In this document: positions 15,001-25,034 of the stretch, in pieces
Position numbering within the stretch: the first letter of the stretch is position 1
Layout: each line of letters opens with the position of its first letter
Notes under the pieces: model-generated
The model's input: the letters and a program-made list of their open reading frames with translations, nothing else
What the model was told of the DNA's origin: nothing
The model's database searches: none
Program-made: the position numbers and the translations under genes
NCBI RefSeq assembly: GCF_000150275.1
Contig: NW_002060944.1
Span: 7,392,735 to 7,456,734, forward strand
DNA from: Trichoplax adhaerens
Taxonomy: Eukaryota; Placozoa; Uniplacotomia; Trichoplacea; Trichoplacidae
DNA length: 64,000 nt
Reading direction: 5' to 3'

Positions 15001-16989
15001 TAACGATTATAATAGAATTAAATATTTAATACTGGCGTTTGATTGTCAAGTAAATATAATTTTGAAATTGTAATTCAACAGACCTGGGAGTATTTTAGTC
15101 AATTTTACTTTGACGTTACTCCAAAATGCTACTTCAGTTACTACGGATATTATTAGAGAAATAGCTGAAAATGGTATTACGAGAATCGGTGACTACCCTG
15201 TGACGTCTTTTCACATTAAAGGTATGAAGAACTTGTAGCCAATGTAATGTTACTTTACTACTCAATTAAAAGTATTATAAATTATCAATCTTAATCCGTT
15301 ATCGACGATTTGAAAACAAAATTACTGCTGATTAAGTTTACAGTCATCTTCTTTCTTATCAAGATTACAATGACTGTGTTGACCCTCAAGCTAATACTTG
15401 TTCCAGCTTGCAATCATGTACTAATACGATGGGAACATTTAGCTGCCAGTGCATTTCTGGTTATAGTTGGAATTCAGAGAGTAACCAATGCGAAGGTAAA
15501 TAGATATTTACTCAAAAGGAATGCAGATTGTAAAGTATCAAGTATTAATATACAAAATGAACTGTACAAAATCGATTTATTAATTCCTTAATACCCCTTT
15601 TAATTTTTAATTATAGATATAAACGAATGTTTACTCAATGCAACATGCGCATCTAACGCTATTTGCGTTAACATTTTCGGAGGATTTAAATGCCAATGTG
15701 AGAAAGGTTACACTGGTAATGGTTTGCGTAACTGCTCCTGTAAGTTCTAAATGATGTTTAAACTACTAGTACAATCTAAGTCTATCAATACCTAGTTTTG
15801 AATTCATGATGTACCAATATATACGTTAAGTCTATTTCTAAGACTTTTTAAGCGTAATCGTACTTTACCTAATAATTCTTGTCAATGCGAAAAATAGCAG
15901 AGTAAAGCTATATAGCATTAGTGGATGAAATGCATGATGCAGTTAACAATATAACTGATCTTAGCTCCTTTCGATCACCTACACTACTAAATACTGTACT
16001 CAATCCACAATTTCTTAAATCATATAGATCTATGTTAGATGATACTGTTTTGTCGCTTTATTTTACTTTTGTAAGAAAGCACTAATTATACAAACTTGTT
16101 AAGTATTGATTTTCAGTAAATCACTTGACAATAGCAACTCCAAATCAAAAACATAATAGTAAAATTAACGGGATTAATTTAATATCTTCTTAGCCTTATG
16201 TCCGTTGCATTTCTGTCAAAATGATGGACAATGTCTTTACTTGAACGACAGTTTTATCTGCAAGTAAGTTATATTCATATCTTTAATATATATATATGAC
16301 CTTGATCCTACGGTAATATCAGTTGCATAGTTATTTAACAATAATAAACTACAGGGTCGACATTAATAGAATAGTTATTAACATACCTTACGACTAATAC
16401 TAGTTGTACAAGTGAATTTTATGGTCCAAGCTGTGAAAATGCTGTATCAACAGGTAAAGTCTAAAATTATATATACTTCACTAAGATATTACAATAATGG
16501 CTAAATTATTTCTCTCGTAGAAATATCTTAAAATATGTAAAATATTTAGATAATTATTTTCTACGATAGTTAATACAGTCGCAGTGATCGGAATTGCTCT
16601 CGGGTCAGTGGTAGCGGCTCTAGTTATAATTCTATTGGCCATTTATTTGTGGAAGAAATTTTATTCAACGTACGTATAAACTGTATGCATATATCGTAGT
16701 ACAAACAGAACATTCTTACCATTAATGACATTGCTTTTCAATTAAGCCTTTTATCGATCTTTATAACAGATACAAAGTTAGTGATGTAGTAAACCTAAGT
16801 AGCAGCGATGCTGACGACAGAAATGATGCCGACAATCAAGATAATAGTGATCATGGCTCGAGTCGTTCTAGCTCCCGTAGCACTGCTCAACAAGCACGTC
16901 CAAATCGGCGAAGTTGCTTTTGGCTTTCCAAAACATCTGATTACGATAGTTACACAAGTTTTGATGCCAACACTACAGAGAATCAATAG
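1..16989 (+). CDS. MUC4-like giant transmembrane mucin with EGF, NIDO, AMOP, VWD and SEA domains (5' end outside window)
   Basis: Forty-six exons can be joined in frame to about 2,924 residues and a TAG stop at 16987-16989; a five-base exon tail at 1-5 shows that the gene continues upstream, so the signal peptide is not seen. The order is Ser/Thr-rich mucin-like exons (240-4090), 13 EGF repeats (4173-7270), NIDO (7362 to ~8470), AMOP (~8640-9333), VWD (9479-10398), a cadherin-like domain (10517-10800), about ten EGF repeats (to 14452), SEA (14540-15221), three EGF repeats (15364-16453), a membrane helix (16570-16669) and a cytoplasmic tail. NIDO-AMOP-VWD-EGF-TM is the signature of MUC4; the long calcium-binding EGF array and the SEA domain are added. 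It is most likely a cell-surface or secreted-layer glycoprotein for adhesion or barrier function (inference). Most introns are phase 1, as expected for shuffled extracellular modules. Confidence 0.9.
6..2408 (+). repeat. Tandem duplication of a whole exon plus intron (~600 bp unit, four full copies and a partial one)
   Basis: Each unit holds an intron of about 235 bp and one symmetric phase 1-1 exon: 240-605, 841-1206, 1437-1796 and 2043-2408. Positions 1-5 plus the intron after them match the same unit, so at least one more copy lies upstream. Each exon encodes ~120 acidic, Ser/Thr-rich residues beginning D-I-Q-E-S-S and ending A-T-G. Copies 1 and 2 differ at only a few bases, introns included. 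Copies 3 and 4 are more diverged, and copy 3 is two codons shorter without a frame change. Because the exons are symmetric, any copy number keeps the frame open. Confidence 0.95.
1938..1962. repeat. (TA)n microsatellite in the intron after repeat copy 3
   Basis: An uninterrupted run of alternating T and A, about 25 bases, lies inside the intron between 1797 and 2042. This intron no longer resembles those of copies 1 and 2. Confidence 0.9.
2581..4090 (+). other. Unique Ser/Thr-rich mucin-like exons of the giant gene
   Basis: Four symmetric phase 1-1 exons, 2581-2808, 2936-3334, 3536-3592 and 3692-4090, link the repeated exons to the EGF array. They encode 76, 133, 19 and 133 residues rich in Ser, Thr, Asn and acidic residues with no cysteine pattern, as expected for an extended O-glycosylated stalk. 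No known folded domain is recognised. Confidence 0.85.
4173..7270 (+). other. First EGF array: 13 single-exon EGF repeats
   Basis: Exons 4173-4322, 4595-4717, 4817-4939, 5044-5166, 5298-5420, 5604-5726, 5796-5918, 6000-6122, 6225-6347, 6452-6574, 6738-6860, 6937-7059 and 7145-7270 each encode one six-cysteine EGF module. Eleven are exactly 123 nt and all are phase 1-1. Most start with D-I/L/V-N/D-E-C and carry C-x-N-x4-Y/F-x-C-x-C, the calcium-binding EGF consensus with its possible Asn/Asp hydroxylation site. Such arrays form rigid calcium-stabilised rods in fibrillin and Notch (family knowledge). The first repeat lacks the D-x-D/N-E-C start, having E-D-C instead. Confidence 0.93.
7362..8470 (+). 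other. NIDO domain exons
   Basis: Exons 7362-7489 and 7607-7991 and the first part of 8382-8857 encode a NIDO (nidogen extracellular) domain: L-Y-P-Y-G at the start, [19 protein letters not shown], a V-I-I-I-T-W-H-K-M strand, then [10 protein letters not shown] ending N-G-I-N-W. The usual N-T-F-Q stretch before the last strand is not seen. Two competing donors exist at the end of the second exon: 7988 (phase 0) and 7992 (phase 1). Only 7992 is in phase with the acceptor before 8382, so I used it. Confidence 0.85.
8640..9333 (+). other. AMOP domain exons
   Basis: The second half of exon 8382-8857 has the C-P-C-x-x-W-Q-A core of an AMOP domain. Exon 9117-9333 continues with [21 protein letters not shown] and C-A-G-Y-W-P-P, the diagnostic end of AMOP just before VWD. 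The intron between the exons is phase 0. Near 8800-8850 the domain carries a tryptophan/tyrosine-rich insert. AMOP occurs in MUC4, SUSD2 and ISM proteins, usually beside NIDO or VWD, and is linked to adhesion (family knowledge). Confidence 0.88.
9479..10398 (+). other. VWD domain exons with GDPH motif
   Basis: Exons 9479-10042 and 10135-10398 encode a von Willebrand factor type D domain of the MUC4/SUSD2 type: [11 protein letters not shown] followed by F-N-G-L-G-E-Y. Near the end are G-L-L-G-T-W-N-G and W-R-I-T with E-S-L-F-T-Y-P, then a helical stretch with two cysteines. The G-D-P-H motif near 9494 is the site at which some mucins are cleaved between Asp and Pro. Many N-x-S/T sites are present. 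Confidence 0.92.
10517..11419 (+). other. Cadherin-like domain and two EGF modules
   Basis: Exon 10517-10814 starts E-N-F-P-P-N-I and encodes a ~90-residue beta-sandwich-like domain ending in F[11 protein letters not shown], which resembles dystroglycan-type cadherin-like repeats. It ends inside an EGF module, [10 protein letters not shown] phase 2 intron joins it to exon 11208-11419, which completes that EGF (C-R-C ... W-T-G-R-F-C) and adds a second one starting D-F-D-E-C. The cadherin-like label rests on pattern only. Confidence 0.7.
11660..14452 (+). other. Second EGF array: eight single-exon EGF repeats
   Basis: Exons 11660-11782, 11908-12027, 12391-12513, 12640-12759, 13115-13240, 13374-13499, 13750-13869 and 14315-14452 each encode one EGF module, all phase 1-1. 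Most begin D-I/V-D/N-E-C. The third begins L-I-S-C-D-P-G-L and lacks the calcium-binding start. Lengths (120-138 nt) vary more than in the first array, so this set is probably older or less recently duplicated. Confidence 0.9.
14540..15221 (+). other. SEA domain exons
   Basis: Exons 14540-14700 (phase 1 to 0), 14800-14870 (0 to 2) and 15082-15221 (2 to 1) encode one domain. The sequence has an F-I-I-S-L-Q strand, D-N-P-E-S-Q-A-Y followed by V-V-T-K-L-T-V-V-F, then [17 protein letters not shown] fits the G-S-V-V-V site at which SEA domains of MUC1-type mucins cleave themselves between Gly and Ser. The position, close to the membrane but before the last EGF modules, matches known transmembrane mucins. 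Confidence 0.75.
15364..16989 (+). other. Last EGF modules, transmembrane helix and cytoplasmic tail
   Basis: EGF exons 15364-15495, 15617-15739 and the split pair 16194-16263/16404-16453 come first. Exon 16570-16669 then encodes a ~24-residue hydrophobic helix, [22 protein letters not shown], followed by W-K-K. Exon 16770-16989 encodes a ~73-residue tail rich in Ser, Asp and Arg, with tyrosines near the end (S-D-Y-D-S-Y), and the TAG stop. The stop-transfer basic residues predict an extracellular N-terminus. Confidence 0.92.
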
Positions 16990-19900
16990 TTGTATAATTA
17001 TCATGATTCATATAAAATATTTGCGATCTCTATGTATAAGAGTAATATGACTTATAAAGTTATATATCATCGCAATTTAATAGTTTATAATCAATGATCT
17101 CGAATGTCGAAGTTTATATAGACCACTAGTTCCTTTTATTACATACTGGTATTAATCTTTATAGCCCATTTCAGATTTTGCATTTAATTATTTTGTTTTT
17201 TACAGCATCTAAACTTGAAGGTCAAGTGACTCTGAAGAACAGATAATATCAAATGTATTTTATATACTTATAAATTATATACAGTTGGCATCTGAAGAAG
17301 CAGTTTATATTTTCAGCTTCTTGGCTTTAATACGTATATATAATATTTTTTAAGCATTAATCATTTTGTCTTAACTGATTGGAAGACAATGGATATTAGT
17401 ATTTATCCGCTGTACTGTATCTTAATATATCGACAACGCGATACCCTAGTACGTATGCGATATGCGCAATAATTTAATAGAATAAATAATATAAAAATTA
17501 CTGGAAGCAGATCAATGAATTAGTTATCGGTATAAATTTTCTATTAGAAGATTATAATAACAGGTATGACATTTTCATAAAATCTCTATTTTGTACTGTA
17601 TCTCATACACTAATTAATAAGTTACTTACTGCAAGATCGCTGTACTAGTGTAATTATAGCTTAAACTCTATGCAAGTAATAATATTTAATGCACTGTATA
17701 TATACATTATACCCGTAGTGCTACTCTAATTTTGCCATGATATAGAAATATACAGGTGGACCATTTTGGTTTCCTTAATATTACTACAAGACATCAGTAG
17801 TCGCACTTCTCGTATAACCATTACCAATATACTTTAAATTAATTATAAGGTGTACATAACTATTTCTATGACATACGCGTATATAGCTGATTCATCTACT
17901 GATTGTCTTAAGTAGTAATTATCAAAGGAAGATATTAGATCTAATCAATTATTATGGGCAAATCAGATTATTTGGTAGTAAATAAAAAAATTGTCATCTT
18001 TATAACGTGCAGAGTCGATTTTGCCGTCTTGATCGTTTTTATTATTCTTAACTTGAAAAAGAATATCAGCGGTAGTACCAAGTAACTAATAAATACTGAT
18101 CTAAGTTGAATTATAAATGGTAATTAGAAAATTGCTGTAACATTTACACGTTTTACCGATCCATCCATCCATGTCTTAAAATATTCTTGAAAAGGGAATT
18201 TAAAATATTTATCGTTACTTTTTACTCAAATATCACGTCGTGATGACACGATTTTAAAGTGGTAACATCTATCTCCATCGATTGGCTATATAAGGATAAT
18301 AGCGGACTCCAATGATTTTAATTATACAGCGCAGCCATAAGGTTAATTTTAATTTAATAGCCAGTAATAAGCAGCGTCTGTAATTCACTTAATTCAATTA
18401 TAACCACTCCTAAGATTACGTCAACTGTATTCGCCTAAACCTACGATAATACGATAATAATTATAAGAATTTCAAACTGAATTCACTTAAACTAATAATA
18501 ATTAATTCAGACGGTATTATCGTTAGCAACTGTATCATTTCTATTGGGCTTCATAAAGGCAAAATCGTTCTTAAATCTTTACTCAAAATTCAAGCAGATA
18601 CCCCAAATTGGATAAAGGGATAGAATATTCCTTATTTTCAAAAGGGAAAAAAAGAATTGAATAGATTTACAACAGTTAGCTTGCCTGCGCCGGTAATATC
18701 AATGTAAGATAGGAATCTTATTATTACCACATACGGTAACTTATCACTTTTTTCAGTTCACATCATCAGATGATAGTTTTAGTAACTCTTTCGTATGCTG
18801 AGTCAATCAGTATGCAATACGATATAATAAATTAAATTGATAAATGAAATAGAATTCAATTGAAATCTAGCTCAGGTAGTGAATGTTAAAAAATTATATT
18901 ATCTGATATTGAAACTCTATTACACCAAGAACCTAACTGCTCTATTTTAAATCGACTTAGAATCTCACAAAATAAGTGATAGTTTAAATTTATCGTCATT
19001 GTAATGTTACTCTTTACTGTTATGTCCAATTGCTATTAAGAGCTCTTTAGCCAGTGATATAGTTACAGATTTATGCTTAGTTAGTCAACGAACCCCTTAT
19101 TGGGTTGGCTTTACCTATTTATACAAGCGCAACTGTAGGTACTTCCTTTGCAGAGACTGTATTGAATGTATTCTACTCGGTGCTATATTTATTATATTTA
19201 TTATTTATGTATCGTGTGCATATCAGTATCATGAATGTGCAAATTCGAGCTACAATACCATGCTATATAGAACACGAACTTACCCTATCAGTATTTCAGT
19301 CATCAATATTGTCTAGCGAACATTTTATACTCTTTCGTGATATTTTCGCCATCACGTTGATCCTAAAGACTAGGCATTCATCTAATTGAAATAAGTCTAA
19401 GTTCTCTTTTTATCCTAGATCAAATAGACGAATATGACGATTGACATGATAAATCTAGAATACATATATATGTGCTTGTATGTTATATAACATAACTGAT
19501 TGGATTTTTTAAGTAGCGACAAGGAATTAGAATGCATATTATCGGAAGAGTTACTAGATATTCATATCGAAATATTTATTTCCATTAATACTATTAATAT
19601 CCGTTGACTCATTTAAATTACAATCTAGCATCACAAATTGGCTCTTTATGTCTAAACATAATCTAAGCAAATATATATGTGTAAGTCTGCTAAACTATCA
19701 TTTCAATGAAGTTAAAGTAGCTAATATGCGCATATTAGTCAGAAACTATGGCTGTCCCTATAGTAAAATAGACCCATTTTACTCTCTACGTCTATTGCAT
19801 CGTACGCGATAGTCCGATCGATGTGGTAAAGAAGCTATTAGGAACATAAAATAATTGTAATTGCTCCAATTATGCCAATATCATTGATACAACCTAAAAT

Positions 19901-20998
19901 AGTAATATGCTGTCCATTACAGTATCGTTTTTTGTTATTATGATTAGCTAATATCATCACCTACTAGGCCATAAATGGCAAAACGAAAAGTGATTTTGAT
20001 ATTGTTATCGAATCAACAATTGATTTTAATTCCTTATAATGGATTGATTAATTCAGCTCTAACTGTATAATAAACTTTTAGACTGAATTTTAGTTGAAGA
20101 AAAGACGGATTTAACCTCTGGGATTTAGAATTTGATCATGGTAAAATATGATACTCACAAGTATTTTTTAATTTCAGAGTATATCTAACTTGAATATATC
20201 TTTAAATTTGTAACGGATAGCTTTGATAAAGTGCAAATCGATTATAAATTAACGATAGATTGATGTCATATCTAGACGTCATTATTTATCGAATTTTACT
20301 ATACAGGAAAGGTAGTATCATATTAGATCATGAACAGACTCGTAACACTTTCAATTTTGTTATATTTTTTAAAATTAGATAATTATTCGAGATAGTAGTT
20401 AAAATTTCAGCAATCTTTCGAAGAGTCTCTACAAGTAACTTATACTAGAAAAATAAATAACTATATAAGATATTTAGCCCGTGTATTAAATGATAGATAA
20501 AGCAGATTCTCAAAGCACAAGTAGATCAAGAAGATATCTTTGATATATCAGCTAATGTTAGGCTACATTGTTTTGCCAAAAGACGACCATCTAAATCCCA
20601 AATATTTGTAACAGCAGTTCGATTTACTTGACATCTATATATTGTCTCGCATCAGAGATTGATCATTTTTTTGGCTGCTTTATTTTCTATTCAGGTTTAT
20701 CTATCCTATGTTTCCAATTACTTGACTATAATACTTTGGATAACCGGTAAACTTTTAAATTTACGCCTATACAAATCTGATCCATTTTGTGAATCTATCA
20801 CGTAATTGACAAAGTTGCATTAGTAACAGCTTATCGAATTAATCGTGATATTATTACCATATATCAACACTAAGATTAAGAAATTTAGTAGGAATAAATA
20901 ATTTTACTGCAGTAACTATTCTGTGTTGAGGATTTATTTTTTAAGAGGATAATCAACTTAGAAATATTTATTTGAAAGTTAATTTTTCTTCATGCTAG
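16990..20998. other. Intergenic stretch between the two mucin-like genes
   Basis: About 4 kb of AT-rich sequence holding the 3' UTR of the giant gene and probably unrecognised 5' exons of the next gene. Open frames here are short and have no recognisable domain. AATAAA-like signals occur (for example near 17482) but cannot be assigned. No RNA gene or mobile element is recognised. Confidence 0.6.
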
Positions 20999-23900
20999 TA
21001 ATTCAGTCTACCCTGTATTGGCAAACTGTTACTCCTGAAACATCTCTCGTGCTGGAAGAACTTGAATCTGTCGAAGCAACAGGTACATCGGAAATTTCTT
21101 CAAGCGGTAAGAAGGTATAGCAAGTTAGCATTTAATTTAATAAACTTATTCGCTAGTTCATGTTGTTCTTCTCTAGAAATAAATCTGCTTTCATACTTTA
21201 CCCTAATGTATAATTTAATATTCTAATGTGATATATGAGTATACCAAGCCCGTTATCTGATTAAAGATTTGCAGTATATCGTAAATTCATAATATCTCAA
21301 AGAGTTACTGTATTGATTATAAACAGACTTATTCTGATATTCAACTGATTTAGCTATTCTTATATCTAAATGCATCCTTACTCATATAAAATTTGCTTTT
21401 ACTTACGGATACCGTCGAATTTCAATTGAAATGATTAACTAATAACATCCAACCTAATCAACCACACTTAAAATTGTTAAAATAGTAAATGATAGTGTCT
21501 TATAAGTATACTGAACTATTCTTACACTTTTTTTAGTACTTTCCCTATTATGTTTAAGCTAAACTAATTTTATCATGAAAATACGGAGTCCTTAGCAGGG
21601 GCTAAATTTTCGCTACTACAACTACCGTAAAGCCTTAAACCACTTCAAATTTCATGATATAGAGCAGACATAATACCTATATATCAATTTATAATTCGAT
21701 ACTATTTCTATACTTTTAAACTTTCCTCATTATCACATTAAAGTTAAACTAATTCCTTGTCTAAATACCTTCAGCATACTAGTGTAAATTTTTATATGAC
21801 TGAGCACAGTGATTAGTTTACGATTAGTAAGATATTCATATAATATCTATCTACCTAATCTATAACTAGGGCTTAAAAGTTGTCATGAACCTAAATTAAA
21901 GCAGGAGCTGACTGAGTCTGTATATTACATAACTGAAAATAATTTAGCGTTGTTTGATCTTAAAACTAACTATCATCGTATATTTCATAGCAAATTAGAC
22001 GTTCACCATTTCTATCCCAATCTGAGTATAGTGATTAGTTCGCAGTTAGGTAATCTATATCTAGCTAATGTACAACTAGGGCTTAAAAGTTGACATAGAG
22101 TCTGTGCATTACATGACTGAAAATAATTTGGCCTTGTTTGACCTTAAAAAATTATCATCTTGCACTGTGATTCACAGTAAATTAATTGTTTACCATTTTC
22201 TATCTCAATCTATACTGAAATTTCTACTATTAATGCATGCAGTAGATTCTTCTTTGACAAATTAAATAGCAGATCAATTTTTCGATTTACCTTTGTCTTC
22301 GTCTGTGGCTGATCTTTTGCAATATTATTGAGTAATAAAATAAAGTTGTACCATAACTTATAAGTAACAAATGTTTATTGACTTTCTTTTTCCAATATCT
22401 TTGCATGTGGTTACTAACATTTATATAATTATCTCGACAGATGATACTACCAAGTTTACGTTAATCGAGAGCTTTCAAGCATCCAGAGTACTCATGTCAT
22501 CTACTTCAGAATTGATAAATGTTCTGATGAAAACCTCTGTATCCACTGATGATCTACTAATAGGTCATTTAAAATTAAATAGTGGCTTATTTTGTTTCGA
22601 GTGTAAAAGAGTTACGGGCATTTACCTTTCCATCTGATTATAATAATATTTTAATATATAGGTAATACTCCTGCAACTCAGAGCGCAAGCAAGTTATCAA
22701 CTATGGTACCTGGCTCTATAATGGCTACTGATTCTTCTCTAGGAACTATGGCACCTAGTTCTCCATTGGCTATTGATTCTTCTTTAGGAACTATGGTATC
22801 TGGCTTCACAATGGCTACTAATTCTTCTGTAGGAACTATAGTACCTGGCTCTACAATGGCTACTAATTCTTCTTTAGGTTACTTAATGTTGATATTAAGG
22901 TATACTATATTGTAAAGCAGCAGTCGATCTCTAAATTTTTATTTATTATAGTCTTGAACAGCTCACAAGAAACAGTCTTGTCGTCGACAGTGACAAAAAT
23001 ACCAACCCCTGTACAAGCTACAAATCCTCCTTCAGGTTCTCTAATATTCAAGAAATCTTATGGATGTTAGAATATCTATGTATTCTATGTGATGTATTAC
23101 TGTTAAGATGATTTATCATATTTAAACTGATATAATCACTATACTATGGTATACTATATTGTAAAGCAGCAGTCGATCTCTAAATTTATATTTATTATAG
23201 TCTTGACCAGCTCACAAGAAACAGTCTTGTCGTCGACAGTGACAGAAATACCAACCCCTGTACAAGCTACAAATCCTCCTTCAGGTTCTCTAATATTCAA
23301 GAAATCTTATGGACGTTAGAAAATCTATGTATTCTATGTTTTGTATTACTGTTTAGATGATTTATCATATTTAAACTAATATAATCACTAATCATTCTAA
23401 CTACGATAATTCTACTATACTATAGTAACAACTAGTATGCCAATTTCGACCACTACCATGCCTCCTTCAGGTTATTTATGCATTGACTATATAACTATGA
23501 TGTTCGGATCTTGTTTGGATAAAGTTGAATATATCGGTGTTCGAAAAGTAGAAATAGAGTGGATATCCTTCATTATAGTACATCGAATTACATTTAAAGT
23601 GACGCCGTCACTATTAGGAATAGCAACAATAGAGGATACATCGATTAATTATTTTACTATAAAATTAATGGCAATTTAACGTATACTCGTATAACCTAAA
23701 TGACTTGTTACTAAAATCAATATCTTCCGAAATATTAGGCGATCTTTGCGTTTCCCGAGCTGATTGTAATGATCGAGGGCCATGCATAAATATTACTGAC
23801 ATCAATCATAAAATCTGCAGGTCATTAAGATAAATAGCGAACAAATAGCGTTAGATGCATGAAAATTATAACTGTAAAAGTAACACATATTGAATTAATT

Positions 23901-25034
23901 CATGACTGTTATGAAATGTATTTTTACAGAAGACTTCTAATGATTAGTCGATAAGAAAATTTCTAGTTTTACCTTTATTAACTGAATGCAATATTAAGTT
24001 CATTACTCAGGTAACTAAAAGATTGAACTGTAATGATTCTTTTACTACATTTATAGATGTGAGATTGGTTATTTTGGAAATAACTGTCAATTTCGTGACG
24101 AGCTTGCACTTCGAAAGTATTTTGAAGATAATAGTAAGCTATGGAAAGATTCATTTGTCTAATTAATTAGCAAGAAAATACTGTGGTCGATTAAAGTCTT
24201 AGAATCACTGCCAATAATGACGCCTATTTTTACTGCTGTTGTTAGACTGGAGGGCAGTGGCCTGCATTTTTATTGCAATTAGTTGCATTCTGGCTGTTAT
24301 TCTTGCGGGCTTGTTAATTCACAGTTGCAGAGCTAAGCCGTAAGTTTTTGATATAACTGTTGCTCAATAAACTGACGAAATTTTATAAATAGAAATTAAA
24401 TAATCCTTTATAAAACTTTCGAATAGATAGTTTATATACTGTACATAAGCTTATACCTACAGCACATCGAACTAAAATAGAAGAAAGTTTTAAATTAAAA
24501 GATATATCAATATTCTTTCTATATAGCAAAATACTCCGTAAAAAAACACTATTGCAGAAAGAATTTTAGTCGTTATCTGTTGAATGATAAGATGTAACAT
24601 TTACATAATCATGACTGTCGTATATTTAGGCAATCTGCCTCAGCAGAAATAGAATTATTAACGAAGAAATATAGACGAGAAGCAGGATTAAATGATTCTC
24701 ACAGTAATACACATTCTCGAGTCCGTCAAAGCGGTACCAGACAACCCAATCTACATGACGAACATGTAAGATTTTCATCGTATTCTGGCAATCACCCATT
24801 TTAAATTTACTTACAATCATGAAAATAAATAGTAATTGAAGAAAGTTGACCTCGGGAAGATTTATCGGAATGATTTATTATGTTGTATTATTTTTATTCT
24901 CTTGCATCGTCTTTATAAGATACATTCATGATTTACTTGGTATTCTCGTATATTATTAGGATCTCGGCGTTTCCAATCCAACTTATTCCGGGACTGCCGG
25001 TCACCATCATGGAAATGGAAATCAACATGCCTAA
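20999..25034 (+). CDS. Small mucin-like EGF transmembrane protein (5' end uncertain)
   Basis: Exons in phase are 20999-21106, 22441-22563, 22662-22877, 22952-23035, 23201-23284, 23426-23470, 23739-23820, 24057-24133, 24246-24339, 24630-24765 and 24960-25034. The first six are symmetric phase 1-1 and encode Ser/Thr/Pro-rich mucin sequence. The next two form one EGF module (L-C-V-S-R-A-D-C ... C-E-I-G-Y-F-G-N-N-C). Then come a membrane helix (V-A-C-I-F-I-A-I-S-C-I-L-A-V-I-L-A-G-L-L-I) and a ~70-residue tail that ends in a His/Gly/Asn-rich stretch. The EGF/TM/tail exon design copies that of the giant gene upstream, suggesting a tandem relative. The start codon and signal peptide were not found, and exon 20999-21106 has a second usable phase 1 donor inside it. 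Confidence 0.75.
21800..22165. repeat. Direct repeat of ~200 bp inside an intron of the small mucin gene
   Basis: Two diverged copies, about 21810-21970 and 22028-22150, share blocks such as ACTAGGGCTTAAAAGTTG and ACTGAAAATAATTT in the same order. No open frame is kept, so this looks like non-coding duplication. Confidence 0.7.
22700..22877 (+). repeat. 45-bp coding minisatellite, four units
   Basis: Inside exon 22662-22877 a 15-residue unit of the form T-M-V-P-G-S-T-M-A-T-N-S-S-L-G occurs four times (starts 22700, 22745, 22790, 22835) with substitutions. The units are Ser/Thr-rich with N-S-S glycosylation sites, typical of a mucin tandem repeat. Confidence 0.9.
22895..23390 (+). repeat. 249-bp duplication containing one exon of the small mucin gene
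   Basis: The exon at 22952-23035 and its flanking introns recur almost unchanged at 23201-23284. The two exons differ at very few bases. The duplicated exon is phase 1-1, so both copies stay in frame. Confidence 0.9.

Noticed and set aside
19105-19389. 94-codon hydrophobic open frame
   Set aside because: Starts only at a non-ATG codon, has no recognisable domain, no supporting splice sites and low-complexity Leu/Tyr content expected in AT-rich DNA.
20330-20395. Signal-peptide-like start M-N-R-L-V-T-L-S-I-L-L-Y-F-L as first exon of the small mucin gene
   Set aside because: The only nearby donor is phase 2, which does not fit the phase 1 acceptor at 20999; kept only as a possibility.
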